Part shown: positions 1 through 10,743 of the stretch, in pieces | How the letters are laid out: every line of letters begins with the position of its first letter | Numbering within the stretch: position 1 is the stretch's first letter | Source of the DNA: Clostridia bacterium | GTDB taxonomy: Bacteria; Bacillota; Clostridia; Lachnospirales; Lachnospiraceae | Assembly: GCA_003249225.1 (NCBI GenBank) | Contig: QKJQ01000016.1 | Location: 124,001-188,000, forward strand | Reading direction: 5' to 3' | Length of the DNA stretch: 64,000 nucleotides | Notes under the pieces: generated by a model | The model's database searches: none | Seen by the model: only the letters and a program-made list of their open reading frames with translations | What the model was told of the DNA's origin: nothing | Program-made: the position numbers and the translations under genes

Positions 1-2
1 AT

Positions 3-434
3 CCGGGCATGAAGATACTTGAGTTTGCCTTTGATTCAAGAGAGGACAGTGATTATTTACCGCATAATTACGATCGCAACTGTATTGTTTATACAGGAAC
101 ACATGATAATGACACAATACTTGGCTGGTTCAAAAGTATAACGCAAGAGGATCAGGCAATGGCTTGTTCCTATCTTGGACTGGTTGATAAGAAGCACGGG
201 GATTCCAGTCTGAAAGATTTGAACTGGGCATTCATCCGGCTCGCGCAGCAAAGCGTTGCAAAGACCTGCATCATACCGATTCAGGACTATCTTGGTCTGG
301 GTAGTGAGAGCAGGATCAACATTCCTTCCACATTAGGAAGAAACTGGAGATGGCGGTTGAAACAAACAGACATAAGTCCGGAATTGATAGAAAAGATACG
401 TGAGATGACAAAGTTGTACGGCAGACTTTCATAG
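3..434 (+). CDS. malQ: 4-alpha-glucanotransferase (amylomaltase), C-terminal part; start lies outside the window
   Basis: Translation contains VYTGTHDNDTILGWF and IPIQDYLGLGSESRINIPSTLGRNWRWR, typical of the GH77 C-terminus; frame open to the window edge. Confidence 0.9.
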   Translation, partial: PGMKILEFAFDSREDSDYLPHNYDRNCIVYTGTHDNDTILGWFKSITQEDQAMACSYLGLVDKKHGDSSLKDLNWAFIRLAQQSVAKTCIIPIQDYLGLGSESRINIPSTLGRNWRWRLKQTDISPELIEKIREMTKLYGRLS

Positions 435-633
435 GAAGTATGTGAAGTGTTGTCATTGCTTTTTTCAAGGCAGGTTTGGTATAATAGTATAAAAGTAACG
501 ATTTATACCATGAGATGATCGGTGCTTTCCTGCAACTGTAAAGATGTATAATCAATCAGTGTACAAAGACTGATGCAAGACATTTTTACGAAAGGAAAGA
601 ACGCGGGGCAGATCAGCAGGAATAGGGGACATT

Positions 634-1662
634 ATGGAGACAACAATTAAGGATATTGCTAGGATTTGCGGCGTAGCTGTAAGCACTGTTTCAAGGGCAA
701 TTAACAATCACCCGGACATCAACGAAGAAACAAAAGTGCTGATCATGCAGGCTGTTCAGGATTATCATTATATACCAAACAACAGTGCCAGAAATCTCAA
801 ACGTTCTGAATCTAATACCATTGCAGTACTGATCAAAGGCATCGGTAATCCTTTCTTCAGTAATATCATGAAAGTTTTTGAAAAAGAGATCCAGAAAAAA
901 AAGTATTCCTTTCTGCTGCATCGTGTGGAAGAACATGAAGACGAGATAGAGGTCGCACTTCAGCTTGAAAAGGAAAAGAGACTAAAAGGCATTGTCTTTC
1001 TGGGTGGTTATTTTTTGCAATCCAAGGAACGGTTGAGTAAGCTGAACATTCCGTATATACTTAGTACCGGTGGGGTATCGGATGGGACCGAAAAAGAAAG
1101 CTTGTCTTATGTCTCTGTTGATGACTATAAGGAAAGCTATAAAATCGTTGATTACCTGTGCAAACTGGGACATAAAAGAATTGCTACCATTGCAGCACCA
1201 CCGATGGATGAGAACATAGGAAAGCTTCGATTAAAGGGATATAGAAGTGCATTGAAGGATAATGGAATCGAACCAGAACAGGATCTGATCTGTTATAACG
1301 AGGATGAGACTGATCAGATATTTTCCATGGAATACGGTTATAAAGCAGCAAAAAAACTGTTGGACGCCGGGGTATTCTTCACGGCCATCTTTGCAATTTC
1401 TGACAGCATCGCAATCGGAGCAGCCAAAGCAATCTTTGACAGTGGGAAGCATGTACCGGAGGATTATTCCATAGCCGGTTTTGACGGAATTGATTACGCA
1501 AAATACTATCAGCCGTCCATTACAACGATACAGCAGCCCATTGAGGATATGGCAACCGAAACAATCCGTATTTTGTTTGATCTTATCGATGGTAAAAAGA
1601 ACACGGTAGGAAAGATTTTTAGCGGAGAACTTGTGGTAGGGCAGTCAACGAAAGTTCTGTAA
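634..1662 (+). CDS. LacI-family transcriptional regulator
   Basis: N-terminal HTH TIKDIARICGVAVSTVSRAINNHPDI plus periplasmic-binding-protein-like sugar domain. Confidence 0.92.
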   Translation: METTIKDIARICGVAVSTVSRAINNHPDINEETKVLIMQAVQDYHYIPNNSARNLKRSESNTIAVLIKGIGNPFFSNIMKVFEKEIQKKKYSFLLHRVEEHEDEIEVALQLEKEKRLKGIVFLGGYFLQSKERLSKLNIPYILSTGGVSDGTEKESLSYVSVDDYKESYKIVDYLCKLGHKRIATIAAPPMDENIGKLRLKGYRSALKDNGIEPEQDLICYNEDETDQIFSMEYGYKAAKKLLDAGVFFTAIFAISDSIAIGAAKAIFDSGKHVPEDYSIAGFDGIDYAKYYQPSITTIQQPIEDMATETIRILFDLIDGKKNTVGKIFSGELVVGQSTKVL

Positions 1663-1682
1663 TGTGTGATAAGGAGAAGTTC

Positions 1683-2690
1683 ATGGCATCCATTAATGAT
1701 GTGGCGAAGAAAGCGGGCGTTGCAAAATCAACGGTATCAAAAGTTCTGAACGGTTATCGTATGGTGAGTGATGAGACAAGAGAGAAGGTTGAAAAAGCGG
1801 CAAAAGAACTTGGCTATGTACCCAATTCTTTCGCGGTCTCCCTCTCAAAAAAAGAATTCAACCGCATCGGCTTGATCGTTGATATACGACATAACCGACA
1901 GTTTGTTGACGAGATTGGAATGCAGTATCTTACCGGTGCATTTGAACGCTCGAAAGTATACCAGATGGAGACCGTGACTTTCTTCACTTCCCAATTTGAC
2001 GACATGTCAGCCGATCAGGTCATTGCTTACCTCAAATCACAGCAGATCAATGGTCTTATAATCTACAATCTTTCCATTGAAAATCAGAACTTTTACCAGA
2101 TCGTAAAAGAACAATTCTTTTTCTGTGTCCTGGTCGATTCTGCCATTACCAATCAAAAGACATCTTCTGTGTCGATCGACCATGAAGCCGCTCAGTATGA
2201 TGTGGCAAAGCAGACGTTAGCGGAGAATTTCTATATACAGAAGATTTTATACATCGCCGGAGGAAAAGGCGGATACATTACCAACCTACGGTTAAAAGGG
2301 ATACGAAAGCTTCAAAAAGAGATGGGTTTTCGCCTTACCATAGCCTATGGTGATTTTGATGAATATACGGCAAGAAATATAATCTTTGAATACGCAAAAA
2401 ATATTGATATTATCATATGTGCTTCGGATCTTATGGCAATCGGAGCAGTGAACGCTTTAAAGGAAATGGACATATTCCGTCCGGTATGTGGCTTTGATGG
2501 AATTGCGCTTATGGGTTATACAAAAATTCTTATGAATACTGTCAAGCAGGATTTTAAAGAAAAATCAATGAAAGCATTTGATGAAATGAAACGATTACTG
2601 GAAGGAAAACACGGAAGACATCTTGAAATTCCATACGAAATATGTAAAATAGATTATATGGACATCATTAAAAAATATAGCCGGCAATAA
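1683..2690 (+). CDS. LacI-family transcriptional regulator (second, adjacent)
   Basis: [37 protein letters not shown] 1683 preceded by AAGGAG; the longer ORF starts at 1662. Confidence 0.9.
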   Translation: MASINDVAKKAGVAKSTVSKVLNGYRMVSDETREKVEKAAKELGYVPNSFAVSLSKKEFNRIGLIVDIRHNRQFVDEIGMQYLTGAFERSKVYQMETVTFFTSQFDDMSADQVIAYLKSQQINGLIIYNLSIENQNFYQIVKEQFFFCVLVDSAITNQKTSSVSIDHEAAQYDVAKQTLAENFYIQKILYIAGGKGGYITNLRLKGIRKLQKEMGFRLTIAYGDFDEYTARNIIFEYAKNIDIIICASDLMAIGAVNALKEMDIFRPVCGFDGIALMGYTKILMNTVKQDFKEKSMKAFDEMKRLLEGKHGRHLEIPYEICKIDYMDIIKKYSRQ

Positions 2691-2784
2691 GGCATATATT
2701 TTTTTGAATAAACGGAAACCGGTTTCTGAACATAAAAGAGGAGGGACGCTGAAGAAAAAACTTCAGCAGGAAAGGAGAGAGAGG

Positions 2785-5043
2785 ATGCTAGAAGAAATCG
2801 TAAAGAAGAATTACCAGAAAGGCCTGCGGGAATGCACAAATGAAGAAATCTACCAGAGTCTTATGGAAATGGTAAAAGGGTTGGCAGAAAAAAGAGTAAA
2901 AAAGGAGCCGGAAAAAAGAAAACTGTATTACATCTCAGCAGAATTTCTGATCGGAAGACTGATGATCAATAACCTGATCAATCTGGGAATCTATGACGAG
3001 ATAAAACATCAGCTGGAAGAGAACGGTAAATCCCTCTCGGAGATCGAAGAGCTCGAGATAGAACCTTCTCTGGGGAATGGTGGACTTGGAAGACTGGCTG
3101 CCTGTTTTCTGGATTCGATCGCCAGTCTTGGTCTTCAGGGAGACGGCATCGGTCTGAATTACCATTATGGTTTGTTCAAGCAGGAATTTGTGGATAATCA
3201 GCAGACTGAGTTAAGCAATCCCTGGATTGAGAACAGCAACTGGCTGATCAGGAGGGAGAACTCTTATGACGTGCCATGCAAGGGATTTACGATGAAATCG
3301 CAGCTGTATGACATTGCTGTTACCGGTTATGATAACCGGGTAAATCATCTGCATCTGTTCGACCTTGATTCCATCGACGAAAGTATCGTAAAAGTGGGTA
3401 TCAGCTTTGATAAAGAAGATATACAGCGAAATCTGACTTTATTTCTTTATCCGGATGACAGCGATAAAAACGGAGAACTTCTTCGTATTTACCAGCAATA
3501 TTTTATGGTCTGCAATGCAGCACAGCTTATTATGGAGGAATGCAGGGAAAGAGGCAGCAATCTTTATGACTTGTTTGAATATGCGGTCATACAGATTAAT
3601 GATACTCATCCGACCCTGATTATTCCGGAACTGATCCATCGACTTATGAAAGAAGGGATCGGGCTGGAGGAAGCCATCACGATTGTATCAAAGATCTGTG
3701 TGTATACAAACCATACGATTCTGGCAGAGGCACTGGAGAAGTGGCCGCTTTCCTATCTGAAAAAAGTAGTACCGCATCTGGTTCCTATTATAAAAATACT
3801 TGATGAAAAAGTTCGTGACCGGTACAAAGATTCACATACCTATATCATCGATTCAAAAAGAAGAGTTCATATGGCACATATTGACATCCATTACTGTTAC
3901 AGCGTAAATGGAGTGGCACACCTTCACACAGAGATACTAAAGACCAACGAATTGGAAGCGTTTTTCAGGATCTACCCTGAAAAATTCAACAACAAGACCA
4001 ATGGAATTACGTTCCGAAGATGGCTGCTTTCCTGCAATGAGCCACTGACAGAATTCATTAATGGTCAGATTGGGGATAAGTATCTGAAAGATGCATTTGA
4101 GCTCGAAAACCTGTTGAACTTAAAAGGAAATGTTCCAGTACTTGAAGAACTCCTGGAAATCAAGCAGAAAAGCAAGACTGCATTAAAAGATTATCTATAT
4201 AAAGCACAGGGAATTGAACTGAATGATCAGTCGATCTATGACATCCAGATCAAGCGGCTGCATGAATACAAGCGTCAGCAGATGAATGCTTTGTATATCA
4301 TATATAAGTATCTGGAGATAAAAAAAGGAGCACGTCCCGAACGGCCGATCACCATAATTTTTGGGGCGAAGGCTGCACCTGCATATATACTCGCAAAAGA
4401 CATCATTCATCTGATCCTGTGCCTTCAGGAACTGATTCAGAACGACTCCGAGGTCAGCCCTTATCTGAAGGTCGTTATGGTCGAGAATTATAATGTAACA
4501 CTTGCCGAAAAACTAATTCCTGCCTGTGATGTATCGGAGCAGATTTCCCTGGCGTCCAAAGAAGCGAGCGGAACCGGTAATATGAAACTTATGCTAAATG
4601 GAGCTGTGACTCTTGGTACCTTAGATGGTGCTAACGTAGAAATCGCGCAGCTGGTAGGCATGGAGAACATCTATATCTTTGGGGAATCCAGTGAAAAAGT
4701 TATGAAGCACTACAAGAAAAAGGATTATATCGCAAAGGATTACTATGAGAAGGATAAAAAGATAAAAGAACTGGTTGATTTTATTGTCAGTGATAAACTT
4801 CTGGCTATCGGACAGGAAGAGAATCTAAAGAGACTTCACCGGGAATTGATTGAAAAAGACTGGTTCATGACCCTCTTAGATCTGAATGAATATATAGAAG
4901 TAAAAGAACAGGTATTCAAAAGTTACGAGAACCGAATAAGCTGGGCCAGAAAAATGCTTGTGAATATAAGCAAGGCAGGCTATTTTTCATCCGACAGGAC
5001 AATAAGTGAATATAACGAGGACATCTGGCAGCTTCAGATGTAA
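2785..5043 (+). CDS. glgP: Glycogen/maltodextrin phosphorylase
   Basis: [63 protein letters not shown]; likely start ATG 2785 after AAAGGAGAGAG (ORF extends to 2704). Confidence 0.95.
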   Translation: MLEEIVKKNYQKGLRECTNEEIYQSLMEMVKGLAEKRVKKEPEKRKLYYISAEFLIGRLMINNLINLGIYDEIKHQLEENGKSLSEIEELEIEPSLGNGGLGRLAACFLDSIASLGLQGDGIGLNYHYGLFKQEFVDNQQTELSNPWIENSNWLIRRENSYDVPCKGFTMKSQLYDIAVTGYDNRVNHLHLFDLDSIDESIVKVGISFDKEDIQRNLTLFLYPDDSDKNGELLRIYQQYFMVCNAAQLIMEECRERGSNLYDLFEYAVIQINDTHPTLIIPELIHRLMKEGIGLEEAITIVSKICVYTNHTILAEALEKWPLSYLKKVVPHLVPIIKILDEKVRDRYKDSHTYIIDSKRRVHMAHIDIHYCYSVNGVAHLHTEILKTNELEAFFRIYPEKFNNKTNGITFRRWLLSCNEPLTEFINGQIGDKYLKDAFELENLLNLKGNVPVLEELLEIKQKSKTALKDYLYKAQGIELNDQSIYDIQIKRLHEYKRQQMNALYIIYKYLEIKKGARPERPITIIFGAKAAPAYILAKDIIHLILCLQELIQNDSEVSPYLKVVMVENYNVTLAEKLIPACDVSEQISLASKEASGTGNMKLMLNGAVTLGTLDGANVEIAQLVGMENIYIFGESSEKVMKHYKKKDYIAKDYYEKDKKIKELVDFIVSDKLLAIGQEENLKRLHRELIEKDWFMTLLDLNEYIEVKEQVFKSYENRISWARKMLVNISKAGYFSSDRTISEYNEDIWQLQM

Positions 5044-5050
5044 AAACAGA

Positions 5051-5090
5051 CAGCAACCGGGAATGGAAGGCATATATTCCCGGTTGCTGT
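5051..5090 (+). terminator. Strong hairpin downstream of glgP
   Basis: CAGCAACCGGGAAT ... ATTCCCGGTTGCTG inverted repeat; weak T-tract. Confidence 0.55.
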
Positions 5091-5390
5091 AATTTATATG
5101 AAAAAAAGCCACGAATACAAAAAAAAGTTCCATTCTTTAATAAAAAAAGCGTGCAAAAACAGAAAACACAGTGTATTATCAACTAATATAAAAGGGAAAA
5201 CTTTCGTAAAAGAAAAACTTGGGCCGGTTGGTCTAGTGTAATCTTTAAAATACCTAGGTACAATGGTGTGCTATTTGTTAATTATTCGGATTCGGATTGC
5301 GATATTCATAGATTGCTGCAAAGAGGCGGCAGGATGGGAATATCTTTTTTTATACATACAAAACCTTTGGGCTGTATGGTATGAAAGGGA

Positions 5391-7277
5391 GTGATGGCAA
5401 TGAAAAACACAGGAGACTATTTATGGGTAATTATTTCGGCAATGGTGATCTTTCTTATGCAGCCTGGATTTATGGCACTTGAAACCGGTCTGACAAGAGC
5501 AAAGAACTCCATTAATGTTGCAATTAAAAATATGTCTGATTTCATTTTGTCCGTAGCTGCTTTCTGGTTCTTTGGATTCGGACTGATGTTTGGTGAATCG
5601 TGCAATGGCTTATTTGGAACAACTGACTTTTTTGTGGATTTTGAGTTCAACGACTGGAAAGCTGCTTTCTTTATCTTTCAGGCAGTGTTTGTTGGAACGG
5701 CGGCGACGATTGATTCCGGTGCAGTGGCAGAACGTGCGAAGTTCAGTACCTATCTTTTAATGTCCTTTATTACTTCGGCTTTCATTTATCCTGTATTTGG
5801 ACACTGGGCATGGGGGGACTTCTTTTATAAGAACAATTCAGGCTGGCTGCAGGATCTGGGATTCCTTGATTTTGCAGGTTCGACAGTAGTACATTCCATT
5901 GGCGGGTGGGTTTCTCTGGCGGGTGTAATTATTATTGGACCAAGAATTGGACGTTTTACGGCAGATGGAAAAGTGAATAAAATCAGAGGACATAATCTGG
6001 TCTTTGCTTACCTTGGTGTGTTCATCCTTTTCTTTGCATGGTTTGGCTTTAACTGTGGAAGTACTTTAACGGCATCCTCGGTGATAGCAAATATATTTGC
6101 CAATACTATGATTTCCGCGTCTTTTGGCGGTATTACATCACTTTTTATCAGCTGGAAATTCAGTAAGAACCATCTTCCGGAACCAGAGAGCATTATTAAT
6201 GGAATTCTGGGCGGACTGGTTGGAATTACGGCAGGCTGCTTTTATGTGAATGAAGTCGGAGCCCTGGTCATTGGTGTCGTATCCGGTTTTATCGTATACT
6301 TTGGTTCAATTCTGCTTGAAAAACTAAAAATTGATGATGCCGTTGGTGCTATCCCCGTTCATGGGTTTGCCGGTGTATGGGGGACGATTGCCACTGGAAT
6401 TTTTATTCAGGAAAAGTATCTGATAGAGTTTGATACGACAAGATTGCATCAGATATTAATTCAGATCATCGGAGCGCTTGCTGCTTTTGTCTGGGCATTT
6501 GGACTATCGTTCCTGCTCATGAAGCTCATCAATCATTTTTATCCGATGCGTGTTTCAAGAGAACACGAAGAAATCGGACTGAATATTGCTGAACATGGTG
6601 CTAGTTCCAGTATTTTAGAATTATCCAGTTCCGTAAGAACCATCATTGAGAATAAGAATTTTAAGAATGCCGGTAGGATCGAAGTGGAACAAGGGACGGA
6701 GATCGGCGAGCTTACGACTTATTTCAACAGTATGGTGAATGAACTGAAAACGAAGGAGGAAGCGGTGGATGAAGTACTGAAATCACTTCATAAGATGGCG
6801 GTGACAGACGGACTGACGCAGATATCAAACAGAAAGAACATACTAGAGATACTGGAAAAAGAGATTGAACGGGCAAGGCGTTATCATCTTAAGCTTTCCC
6901 TGCTCCTATTTGACATAGATTATTTCAAAAAAGTGAATGATAACTTTGGACACCTGTCCGGAGATGAGGTTCTAAAGAGGATTACGAGAGAAGTAGACAA
7001 TGCAATTCGAAAATCCGATTATATCGGAAGATATGGCGGAGAAGAGTTTCTGGTCATTATGCCGGAGACAGAAGCTGAGAAAGCCTGTCTCTTTGCGAAT
7101 CGAATCAAAGATGACATAGAAAGACTGAGGTGGAACTTTGGAACCGACTATGTAATAACAATCAGCGGTGGTGTTGTAGAAAATCTGGCGGAAGAAGACT
7201 ATGTTCACATGATACACCGTGCAGATGAACTGCTTTATCTTGCCAAAGAAAAGGGCAGGAACCGCATCGAGGCATAA
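5391..7277 (+). CDS. Ammonium transporter (Amt) fused to HAMP-like linker and GGDEF diguanylate cyclase
   Basis: Amt family sequence with both pore histidine contexts (STVVHSIGGW and IPVHGFAGVWG), then GRYGGEEF catalytic motif with upstream RKSD I-site. Confidence 0.93.
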   Translation: MMAMKNTGDYLWVIISAMVIFLMQPGFMALETGLTRAKNSINVAIKNMSDFILSVAAFWFFGFGLMFGESCNGLFGTTDFFVDFEFNDWKAAFFIFQAVFVGTAATIDSGAVAERAKFSTYLLMSFITSAFIYPVFGHWAWGDFFYKNNSGWLQDLGFLDFAGSTVVHSIGGWVSLAGVIIIGPRIGRFTADGKVNKIRGHNLVFAYLGVFILFFAWFGFNCGSTLTASSVIANIFANTMISASFGGITSLFISWKFSKNHLPEPESIINGILGGLVGITAGCFYVNEVGALVIGVVSGFIVYFGSILLEKLKIDDAVGAIPVHGFAGVWGTIATGIFIQEKYLIEFDTTRLHQILIQIIGALAAFVWAFGLSFLLMKLINHFYPMRVSREHEEIGLNIAEHGASSSILELSSSVRTIIENKNFKNAGRIEVEQGTEIGELTTYFNSMVNELKTKEEAVDEVLKSLHKMAVTDGLTQISNRKNILEILEKEIERARRYHLKLSLLLFDIDYFKKVNDNFGHLSGDEVLKRITREVDNAIRKSDYIGRYGGEEFLVIMPETEAEKACLFANRIKDDIERLRWNFGTDYVITISGGVVENLAEEDYVHMIHRADELLYLAKEKGRNRIEA

Positions 7278-7404
7278 GAATAAGTACAGCTTTGCTTTGA
7301 ACTGCAGTATGAAAAAGCAGGTAGATTAGTATAGACTGATATGATAGAATTTAAAAAAGTTACAAATAGCGATTTTTATAAGCTATTGAAAATGAGGTGA
7401 CCGT

Positions 7405-9042
7405 ATGAATGAGGAAATAAAAAATCTACAATGTGGCTATCTGAGGTTGTCAGAAGACGGTATCCTTCTTGAAGGAAATGATTACTTTACAGAAATGACA
7501 GGTTCCACAAAAGAAGAAATGATAAATAAACCCATGGATTATTTTTTATCGGACGCAAGCAGAATTACTTTTCATTCACATCTGCTGCTTCAGATACTTG
7601 TCACAAATCAGATCGATGAATTATATTTAACCTTGCAGACAAAGGAACGTGAAGATATTCCAATTCAACTGAATGCCAGATTCATACAGGACGAAAGGGA
7701 AAGATTCATTGAATGTGTCTTTGTCCGCACATTAAAGAGATGTTCCTATGAGAGAGAACTTCAGACTGCGAAAAAAGAATTGGAGACGGCCTATCAGGAA
7801 AAAGAAAAAATGCTTGATGAAGAGAACCGTCTTCGCAAGCTCTTTGAGACTACGCTGTATTCCATCCATGAAGGGATTATTGTTACCGATAGAAATGGCT
7901 TGATTACAGGCATGAACAAACTTGCGGAGCGATATACCGGTTGGTCATCACCCGAGGCAGTGGGCAGACCATTTACTGAAGTTTTTCAGGCTGTGAATAT
8001 AAACAATGGAGAAAAATGCGCAGCAGACATTATGAAGAAACTGGAAGAAAAGCAGCGATATGAGACAATCAAAGAAGTAAAACTGGTTTCGAAAAATAAC
8101 AGCGAGATCTATATTGAAGGAACAGCATCCTATATTCGGCAGGATAATGAAATCAACGGAGCTGTTACAACATTTCGGGATGTAACCAAACTTTTTTTCC
8201 AGGATAATATTATTGATAGTTTTCTGAACATTAATATGGAGATACTTTGTGTATACGACCTGAATCTTCATATCCATAAAATCAACAAAAAATTCATGGA
8301 GATTACAGGTTTCATGGAAGATGAATTGCTTGGCAGATCCGTGCTTTCCTATATCCATGAGGATGATGCTCCGGAGACAAAAAAAACAATAGAGAATTGC
8401 AAGGGATTTCATGAAATACATGAGGTCACGAATCGTGTTCTGTGCAAAAACGGAGACTATAAATTCTTCGAATGGAGAATTCAGTTAAGCATGGGAGAAT
8501 TCATCTTTGCTTCCGCCAGAGATGTTACATCAAAAAAACAAGAAAATGAATCCCTGGTCAATATTGCAATGAAAGATCATCTGACCGGGCTTTTTAACAG
8601 GCATTACCTGGATCGGATGATTTATGAAGAAATGGACCTGAGTGACAAAAGGGAAGAGAATATATCACTGGCGATTCTTGATCTTGATAAGTTCAAGCTT
8701 GTGAATGATACCTGGGGGCATCCAGTCGGCGATGACCAGTTAAAAACCATGGCAGACATTACGGCATCCTGTCTTCGAAAAGGGGATTGGCTCATACGAT
8801 TTGGTGGAGAGGAGTTCGTTGTTATTCTCCCAAATACAAAAGCAAAGGATGCTGTTATGGCACTCGAAAAGGTTAGAAAATCATACGAAGAATACAGGCA
8901 CCCGGTCACCGGAAGACAGACGCTGAGCGCAGGGGTTGCAGAGAAGATGCAGGGTGAGAGTTTCATGAGCTGGTATAAAAGAGCCGATGAAGCACTTTAC
9001 GAGGCAAAAAATGGAGGACGCAACAAGGTAGTGTCAAAGTAA
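7405..9042 (+). CDS. PAS-domain diguanylate cyclase
   Basis: Repeated PAS-like segments, coiled coil, GGDEF domain with IRFGGEEFVVILP and RKGD I-site. Confidence 0.9.
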   Translation: MNEEIKNLQCGYLRLSEDGILLEGNDYFTEMTGSTKEEMINKPMDYFLSDASRITFHSHLLLQILVTNQIDELYLTLQTKEREDIPIQLNARFIQDERERFIECVFVRTLKRCSYERELQTAKKELETAYQEKEKMLDEENRLRKLFETTLYSIHEGIIVTDRNGLITGMNKLAERYTGWSSPEAVGRPFTEVFQAVNINNGEKCAADIMKKLEEKQRYETIKEVKLVSKNNSEIYIEGTASYIRQDNEINGAVTTFRDVTKLFFQDNIIDSFLNINMEILCVYDLNLHIHKINKKFMEITGFMEDELLGRSVLSYIHEDDAPETKKTIENCKGFHEIHEVTNRVLCKNGDYKFFEWRIQLSMGEFIFASARDVTSKKQENESLVNIAMKDHLTGLFNRHYLDRMIYEEMDLSDKREENISLAILDLDKFKLVNDTWGHPVGDDQLKTMADITASCLRKGDWLIRFGGEEFVVILPNTKAKDAVMALEKVRKSYEEYRHPVTGRQTLSAGVAEKMQGESFMSWYKRADEALYEAKNGGRNKVVSK

Positions 9043-9151
9043 AATCAAAAAAAATTATCTGCAGATTTTAAGTTCATTTTAGTTTCAGCTGTTATGATAT
9101 GGTTACAACGTTGAAACAATTATACAATTTTGAACATAGGAGCAGATAAAT

Positions 9152-10471
9152 ATGAAAATAAAAAAAATAATTGCTATACTTATTCTTGTAATGACAGTTA
9201 CAGTATTGGCGGGTTGTTCCGCAACAAGCAGTACAGCTACGACCACAACATCAACCAGCAGTACGACCGGAACTTCAAGCACCAGCAGTTCTGACAGCAG
9301 CACTGGCAGTACAGACAGCACACAGTCCTCGACCGATACCAGTACGATACAGACAACCACAGATGCAACGGTCGTAACTACAGTTGACGGTTCAGCTCTT
9401 GATGTTACTGACTTATTCAGTGACAGAGATTATGAGCAGACCGCGGATACTTCGGAAGCAGAATACATAACGGTAACGAGCGGTGAAGACATAACAATTA
9501 CAGAGAAGGGTGTATACGTAATCAGCGGTGAGGCAGAAGACGTAACGATCATTGTTGAAGCAGCCGATGACGCAAAGGTACAGATCGTTCTGGATGGTGT
9601 CAGCATAACCAATACAGATGCACCTGCAATCTATATTAAATCAGCAGATAAAGTCTTTGTAACAATGACTGATACCGAGAATACTCTGGAAGTTACCGGA
9701 ACGTATGTGGCAGACGGAGATACGAATCTTGATGCCGTTATATTCTCAAGATCAGATCTGGTCTTAAATGGTATAGGATCCCTGACTATTGTTTCAAATC
9801 AGGGAAATGGAATCAGCTCCAAGGATGACCTGAAGATAACAGGAGGAACCTACGATATTACGGCTGCAGAAGACGGACTGGAAGCAAATGATTTCATCGG
9901 TATTACAAGCGGAACAATAACCATTGATGCCGGACAGGATGCTATGCATTGTGAGAACGACGATGATTATACACTAGGGTACATCTACATTTATGATGGA
10001 ACAATAACAATCACGGCAGGCGATGATGGAATACATGGAACAACGATTGTTCAGATTGATGGCGGCAATATCGATGTTATAACCAGTTCAGAAGGAATTG
10101 AAGGTACTTATATACAGATCAACGGAGGTACAATTAATGTATATGCTACCGATGACGGAATCAATGCAGCAAATAAATCCTCAGCATATGATGTCGTTAT
10201 TGAAGTAAATGGCGGCGACATCACCGTGGAAGTCGGCAGCGGGGATACAGATGCTTTTGATGCGAACGGATCAATCATTATCAATGGTGGAGTAATTGAT
10301 GTTACGGCAAATTCAGGATTTGACTATGATGTATCAGGAGAACTGAACGGCGGAACCGTAACACTCAACGGAACAGTCCTCACGGAATTAACAGAGTCCA
10401 TGATGGGCGGTGGCGGAAAAGGTGGAATGACAGGCGGAATGACAGGTGGTTCAAAACCAGGCAGAAACTAA
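9152..10471 (+). CDS. Lipoprotein with repetitive beta-helix (Cthe_2159-like carbohydrate-binding) domain
   Basis: Lipobox LAGCSA, Ser/Thr-rich linker, repeated GGTxxIxxxxDGIxA-type turns, Gly-rich C-terminus. Confidence 0.75.
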   Translation: MKIKKIIAILILVMTVTVLAGCSATSSTATTTTSTSSTTGTSSTSSSDSSTGSTDSTQSSTDTSTIQTTTDATVVTTVDGSALDVTDLFSDRDYEQTADTSEAEYITVTSGEDITITEKGVYVISGEAEDVTIIVEAADDAKVQIVLDGVSITNTDAPAIYIKSADKVFVTMTDTENTLEVTGTYVADGDTNLDAVIFSRSDLVLNGIGSLTIVSNQGNGISSKDDLKITGGTYDITAAEDGLEANDFIGITSGTITIDAGQDAMHCENDDDYTLGYIYIYDGTITITAGDDGIHGTTIVQIDGGNIDVITSSEGIEGTYIQINGGTINVYATDDGINAANKSSAYDVVIEVNGGDITVEVGSGDTDAFDANGSIIINGGVIDVTANSGFDYDVSGELNGGTVTLNGTVLTELTESMMGGGGKGGMTGGMTGGSKPGRN

Positions 10472-10493
10472 CAAAATAGTAAATATAGATGTC

Positions 10494-10530
10494 AGGAGCA
10501 GCAGTTCATCAAAGGACTGCTGCTCCTTTT
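10494..10530 (+). terminator. Intrinsic terminator
   Basis: AGGAGCAGCAGT-N10-ACTGCTGCTCCT followed by TTT. Confidence 0.8.
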
Positions 10531-10743
10531 GGGCTGCGATTTCACAGGACGAAAGATACAGGTAAAAGGATGTAGTATCCTGTGTTTCTTTACCAGAATG
10601 GTTGATTAATCATAAAAATATACTATAATAATTGAAAAACTGTAAACTTTATCTACGCAGGATATCTTTTTGAATTTTAGCATAAAGAAGCGAATCAATA
10701 AAATTTGATATGCGCAGGAAAACAGCGCAGAAGTGGGGGGAAT

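Noticed and set aside
5221-5390. Possible riboswitch upstream of Amt-GGDEF (includes palindrome TACCTAGGTA at 5251-5260)
   Set aside because: No match by eye to c-di-GMP, glutamine or other known aptamer cores and no convincing terminator; kept only as unexplained leader
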